In this document: positions 33,219 to 34,160 of the stretch, in pieces
Layout of the letters: every line of letters begins with the position of its first letter
How positions within the stretch are numbered: position 1 is the stretch's first letter
Notes under the pieces: generated by a model
Seen by the model: the letters and a program-made list of their open reading frames with translations, nothing else
The model's database searches: none
Told to the model about the DNA's origin: nothing
Assembly: GCA_035649895.1 (NCBI GenBank)
Contig: DASRIS010000012.1
Location: 1 to 34,160 of the forward strand
Direction: 5' to 3'
DNA length: 34,160 nt
DNA from: DASSUC01 sp035649895
GTDB lineage: Bacteria > Actinomycetota > Actinomycetes > Mycobacteriales > Micromonosporaceae
Made by a program: the position numbers and the translations under genes

Positions 33219-34160
33219 ATGGCTCGCGCTCACCGCCAACCGCCCCCGATAGCCGCCGCGCTCCTGCTCGCCACCGTTGTGACAGTGCTCGCGGCACTGC
33301 TCGTACCCATGTTCGCCGCACCTGCAGCGAACCTTGCGCCGCGTGATCTTCCGATCGTCGTCGCCGGCCCGGCGCCGGCGGCGACCGCCTTGGCCGACCG
33401 CCTCTCCACCGCCCAACCCGGCGCGTTCGACATCACCATCGTGGCCGACGCCGCCTCCGCCGACGCGGCGCTGCGCGAGCGCCGGGCCTACGCGGCGTTC
33501 GTCGCCGGTGCCGACGGTGTCGCGCTGCACACCGCCTCGGCGGCGAGCCCGACGGTCGCCGCCCTGATCACCCAGGCCGCGCAGCAGCTCGGGAACGCGC
33601 CACCCGCCGTCACCGACGTGGTGCCCGCGGATCCTGACGACCCGCGGGGCGCCGGGTTCGCGGCCGGCTTCCTGCCGCTCGCGCTGACCGGCCTGCTCGT
33701 CGGGATCCTGCTGGCGTTCGTCGTCCGCTCTCGCTGGGCACAGCTGGCCGGGCTCATCGCGTACGCGGTGCTCTCCGGCTTGGCCGGTGCGCTCGTCCTG
33801 CGGTCCTGGCTCGGCGTGGTTCCCGGGAACCTACTGGCCGACGCCGCGGTGGTGGGCCTGTTCTCGCTCGCCTTGGCGGCGATGCTGGCCGGGCTCGGCG
33901 CGTTGCTGGGCCGGGCCGGCCTGGCGCTCGGCGTGGTCCTGATCTTCCTCGTCGGCAACCCGCTGTCCGCGGTGGCGGCAGCCCCGCAGCTGCTGCCCCA
34001 GCCGTGGGGCGAGGTCGGGCAGTGGCTACCGATCGGCGCTGGCGGGACGCTGCTGCGTTCGGTTGCCTTCTTCGACGGCGCGGGCGGCGCCCGGGCCGCC
34101 TGGATCCTCGCCGGGTACGCGCTGGCCGGCCTGGTGCTGGTGCTGGTCGGCCGGGCGGTG
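33219..34160 (+). CDS. Multi-pass membrane protein, ABC-2/YhgE-like (partial at window end)
   Basis: Open from ATG 33219 to the window end, 314 codons with no stop. An N-terminal membrane helix (A-A-A-L-L-L-A-T-V-V-T-V-L-A-A-L-L-V) is followed by an extracytoplasmic loop of about 120 residues, then several hydrophobic helices (from about residue 140) with the pattern of ABC-2 or YhgE/Pip exporter permeases. AGAGGAG (33207-33213) precedes the ATG. It is divergent from tetR, so probably an efflux or export protein under its control. The substrate and exact family are unknown. Confidence 0.75.
   Translation, partial: MARAHRQPPPIAAALLLATVVTVLAALLVPMFAAPAANLAPRDLPIVVAGPAPAATALADRLSTAQPGAFDITIVADAASADAALRERRAYAAFVAGADGVALHTASAASPTVAALITQAAQQLGNAPPAVTDVVPADPDDPRGAGFAAGFLPLALTGLLVGILLAFVVRSRWAQLAGLIAYAVLSGLAGALVLRSWLGVVPGNLLADAAVVGLFSLALAAMLAGLGALLGRAGLALGVVLIFLVGNPLSAVAAAPQLLPQPWGEVGQWLPIGAGGTLLRSVAFFDGAGGARAAWILAGYALAGLVLVLVGRAV

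Overview
The window is high-GC DNA from an actinomycete. GTG starts, four-base ATGA/GTGA gene overlaps, start codons lying directly behind TANNNT boxes, and the orders glmU-prs-rplY-pth and trpS/RNA-ligase/YihY all fit. A member of the Micromonosporales is my best guess, by inference from gene order and the prs and sigma-factor sequences; no rRNA or other marker is present to settle it.

Layout. 1-2880: housekeeping block (end of a probable glmU, prs, rplY, pth) with clear hairpin terminators. 3065-7119: a WcaJ-type polyprenyl-phosphate glycosyl-1-phosphate transferase, then cysD-cysN (ATP sulfurylase). 7342-9334: accessory island with an RHH/MazF-type module, a Phd/RelE module and a truncated, frameshifted RibD/DHFR-like pseudogene butted against relE. 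9565-18479: DinB-like protein; galE-galK (Leloir pathway, minus strand); a CBS/CorC-like protein; an ECF sigma factor translationally coupled to a single-pass membrane protein with a probable beta-propeller; trpS, a 2'-5' RNA ligase-like protein, a YihY/BrkB-like membrane protein and a small acidic protein. 18537-21381: a leaderless gene for an unusual FHA-domain/FAD-monooxygenase fusion, complex hairpins, a possible transposase scrap and a second MazF-type module (minus strand). 21537-25557: a five-gene operon for PTS-dependent dihydroxyacetone kinase (DhaK, DhaL, Enzyme I, DhaM, HPr). 25558-26602: a repeat-bearing intergenic stretch and a Phd/PIN (VapBC-type) module. 26611-31303: alpha-glucan utilisation (GH13 alpha-glucosidase, LacI regulator, divergent GH13 cyclomaltodextrinase-like enzyme). 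31304-34160: second copy of a small dispersed repeat, a maleylpyruvate-isomerase-like DinB protein, and a TetR regulator divergent from a membrane protein cut off by the window end.

How the genes work together. Sugar and C3 metabolism dominates: GalE/GalK feed galactose into UDP-sugars, the GH13 pair cleaves alpha-glucans under a LacI regulator, and the Dha operon carries a whole phosphorelay (EI, HPr, DhaM) from PEP to dihydroxyacetone. Four type II toxin-antitoxin modules, a pseudogene, a possible transposase remnant and two copies of an approximately 72-bp inverted-repeat element mark the accessory junctions. Two things stand out. One is the FHA-flavoprotein, whose start codon sits inside a perfect 16-bp palindrome. 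The other is a recurring promoter form in which TANNNT lies exactly 6 nt before the start codon, suggesting leaderless mRNAs for regulators, antitoxins and the FHA gene. No rRNA, tRNA, CRISPR array or intact insertion sequence was seen.
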